From: Bacilli bacterium
GTDB taxonomy: Bacteria > Bacillota_I > Bacilli_A > RFN20 > CAG-826
DNA: 5,448 nucleotides
Assembly (NCBI GenBank): GCA_017531065.1
Contig: JAFXLR010000135.1
Coordinates: 1-5,448, forward strand
Direction: 5' to 3'
Shown here: positions 5,348 to 5,448 of the stretch, piece by piece
Layout: every line of letters begins with the position of its first letter
How positions within the stretch are numbered: the stretch's first letter is position 1
The notes under the pieces: generated by a model
What the model saw: only the letters and a program-made list of their open reading frames with translations
Told to the model about the DNA's origin: nothing
The model's database searches: none
Position numbers and translations under genes: made by a program

Positions 5348-5448
5348 ATGCAAGAATTTGATTTAGCCCAAAAGGTCTTGAACGACATCCTTGTGAACGA
5401 TGTTCAGTTCAATGACGCACTCAAGAAGCTTTTCCAAGCCGATCCAGC
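5348..5448 (+). CDS. rsmB: Probable 16S rRNA m5C967 methyltransferase RsmB (5' part)
   Basis: Thirty-three full codons are visible before the right edge. They encode a helical N-terminus with the pattern LAQKVLNDILVNDV..NDALKKLF (residues 6-29), like the NusB-like domain that opens RsmB (A..VL..I......N.AL..L). RsmB methylates C967 of 16S rRNA using S-adenosylmethionine; its catalytic domain would lie beyond the window. Support is partly positional: in B. subtilis and relatives rsmB (yloM/sun) follows priA after def and fmt, which are absent here. It is probably co-transcribed with the gene ending at 5330. NusB itself or another NusB-fold protein cannot be excluded from this fragment. Confidence 0.65.
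   Translation, partial: MQEFDLAQKVLNDILVNDVQFNDALKKLFQADP

Noticed and set aside
5071..5388. Minus-strand 105-codon open frame rich in Arg
   Set aside because: It is antisense to the acidic and His-rich coding region, which explains its odd composition, and it crosses the rsmB start.

Overview
The window looks like chromosomal DNA of a low-to-mid GC Firmicutes/Mollicutes-type bacterium, perhaps an uncultured gut Bacilli lineage. It has a condensed version of the Bacillus gmk-priA-rsmB housekeeping region, an rqcH homologue beside it, sigma-A-like TATAAT promoters and GGAGG-type ribosome binding sites. Stops used are TAA and TAG and Trp is TGG, so nothing calls for a non-standard code. The lineage is an inference; no marker here fixes it.

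Layout. On the minus strand, reading leftward from about 1765, are rqcH (332-1750, ribosome-associated quality control), a small predicted lipoprotein of no recognised family (46-318), and the first 15 codons of a gene that looks like the AAA-ATPase/PD-(D/E)XK family (1-45). The lipoprotein ORF ends in a tandem repeat built on the heptamer CGATTTA, and its stop codon touches the ATPase-like start codon. This left edge (about 1-90, possibly to 318) looks like accessory or transferred DNA joined to a housekeeping block. On the plus strand, from about 1847, are gmk (1885-2463), priA (2490-4694), a gene of unknown function whose protein ends in an acidic stretch and a His/Cys-rich tail (4758-5330), and the start of a probable rsmB (5348 to the edge).

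The plus-strand genes serve nucleotide supply (GMP to GDP), replication restart, an unknown possibly metal-binding role, and probable 16S rRNA methylation. rqcH diverges from gmk across a 134-base spacer carrying both promoters. There is no rpoZ or coaBC between gmk and priA and no def or fmt between priA and rsmB; the unknown gene occupies the def-fmt position.

The most interesting signals are regulatory. First, rqcH, gmk and priA each have a -10 box only 6-9 bases before the start codon and no Shine-Dalgarno, implying leaderless transcripts, while the last two genes have Shine-Dalgarno sites. Second, rqcH and the His-tail gene share an unusual same-orientation palindrome (TAA-CCC(C)-TTT-(G)GGG-NN-TTA) just upstream of an extended -10. 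Third, the gmk terminator lies over the gmk stop codon and runs directly into the priA promoter. Protein-level oddities are an RqcH that seems to lack the helix-hairpin-helix domain and the His/Cys tail protein. No CRISPR array, tRNA, rRNA or insertion sequence was seen.
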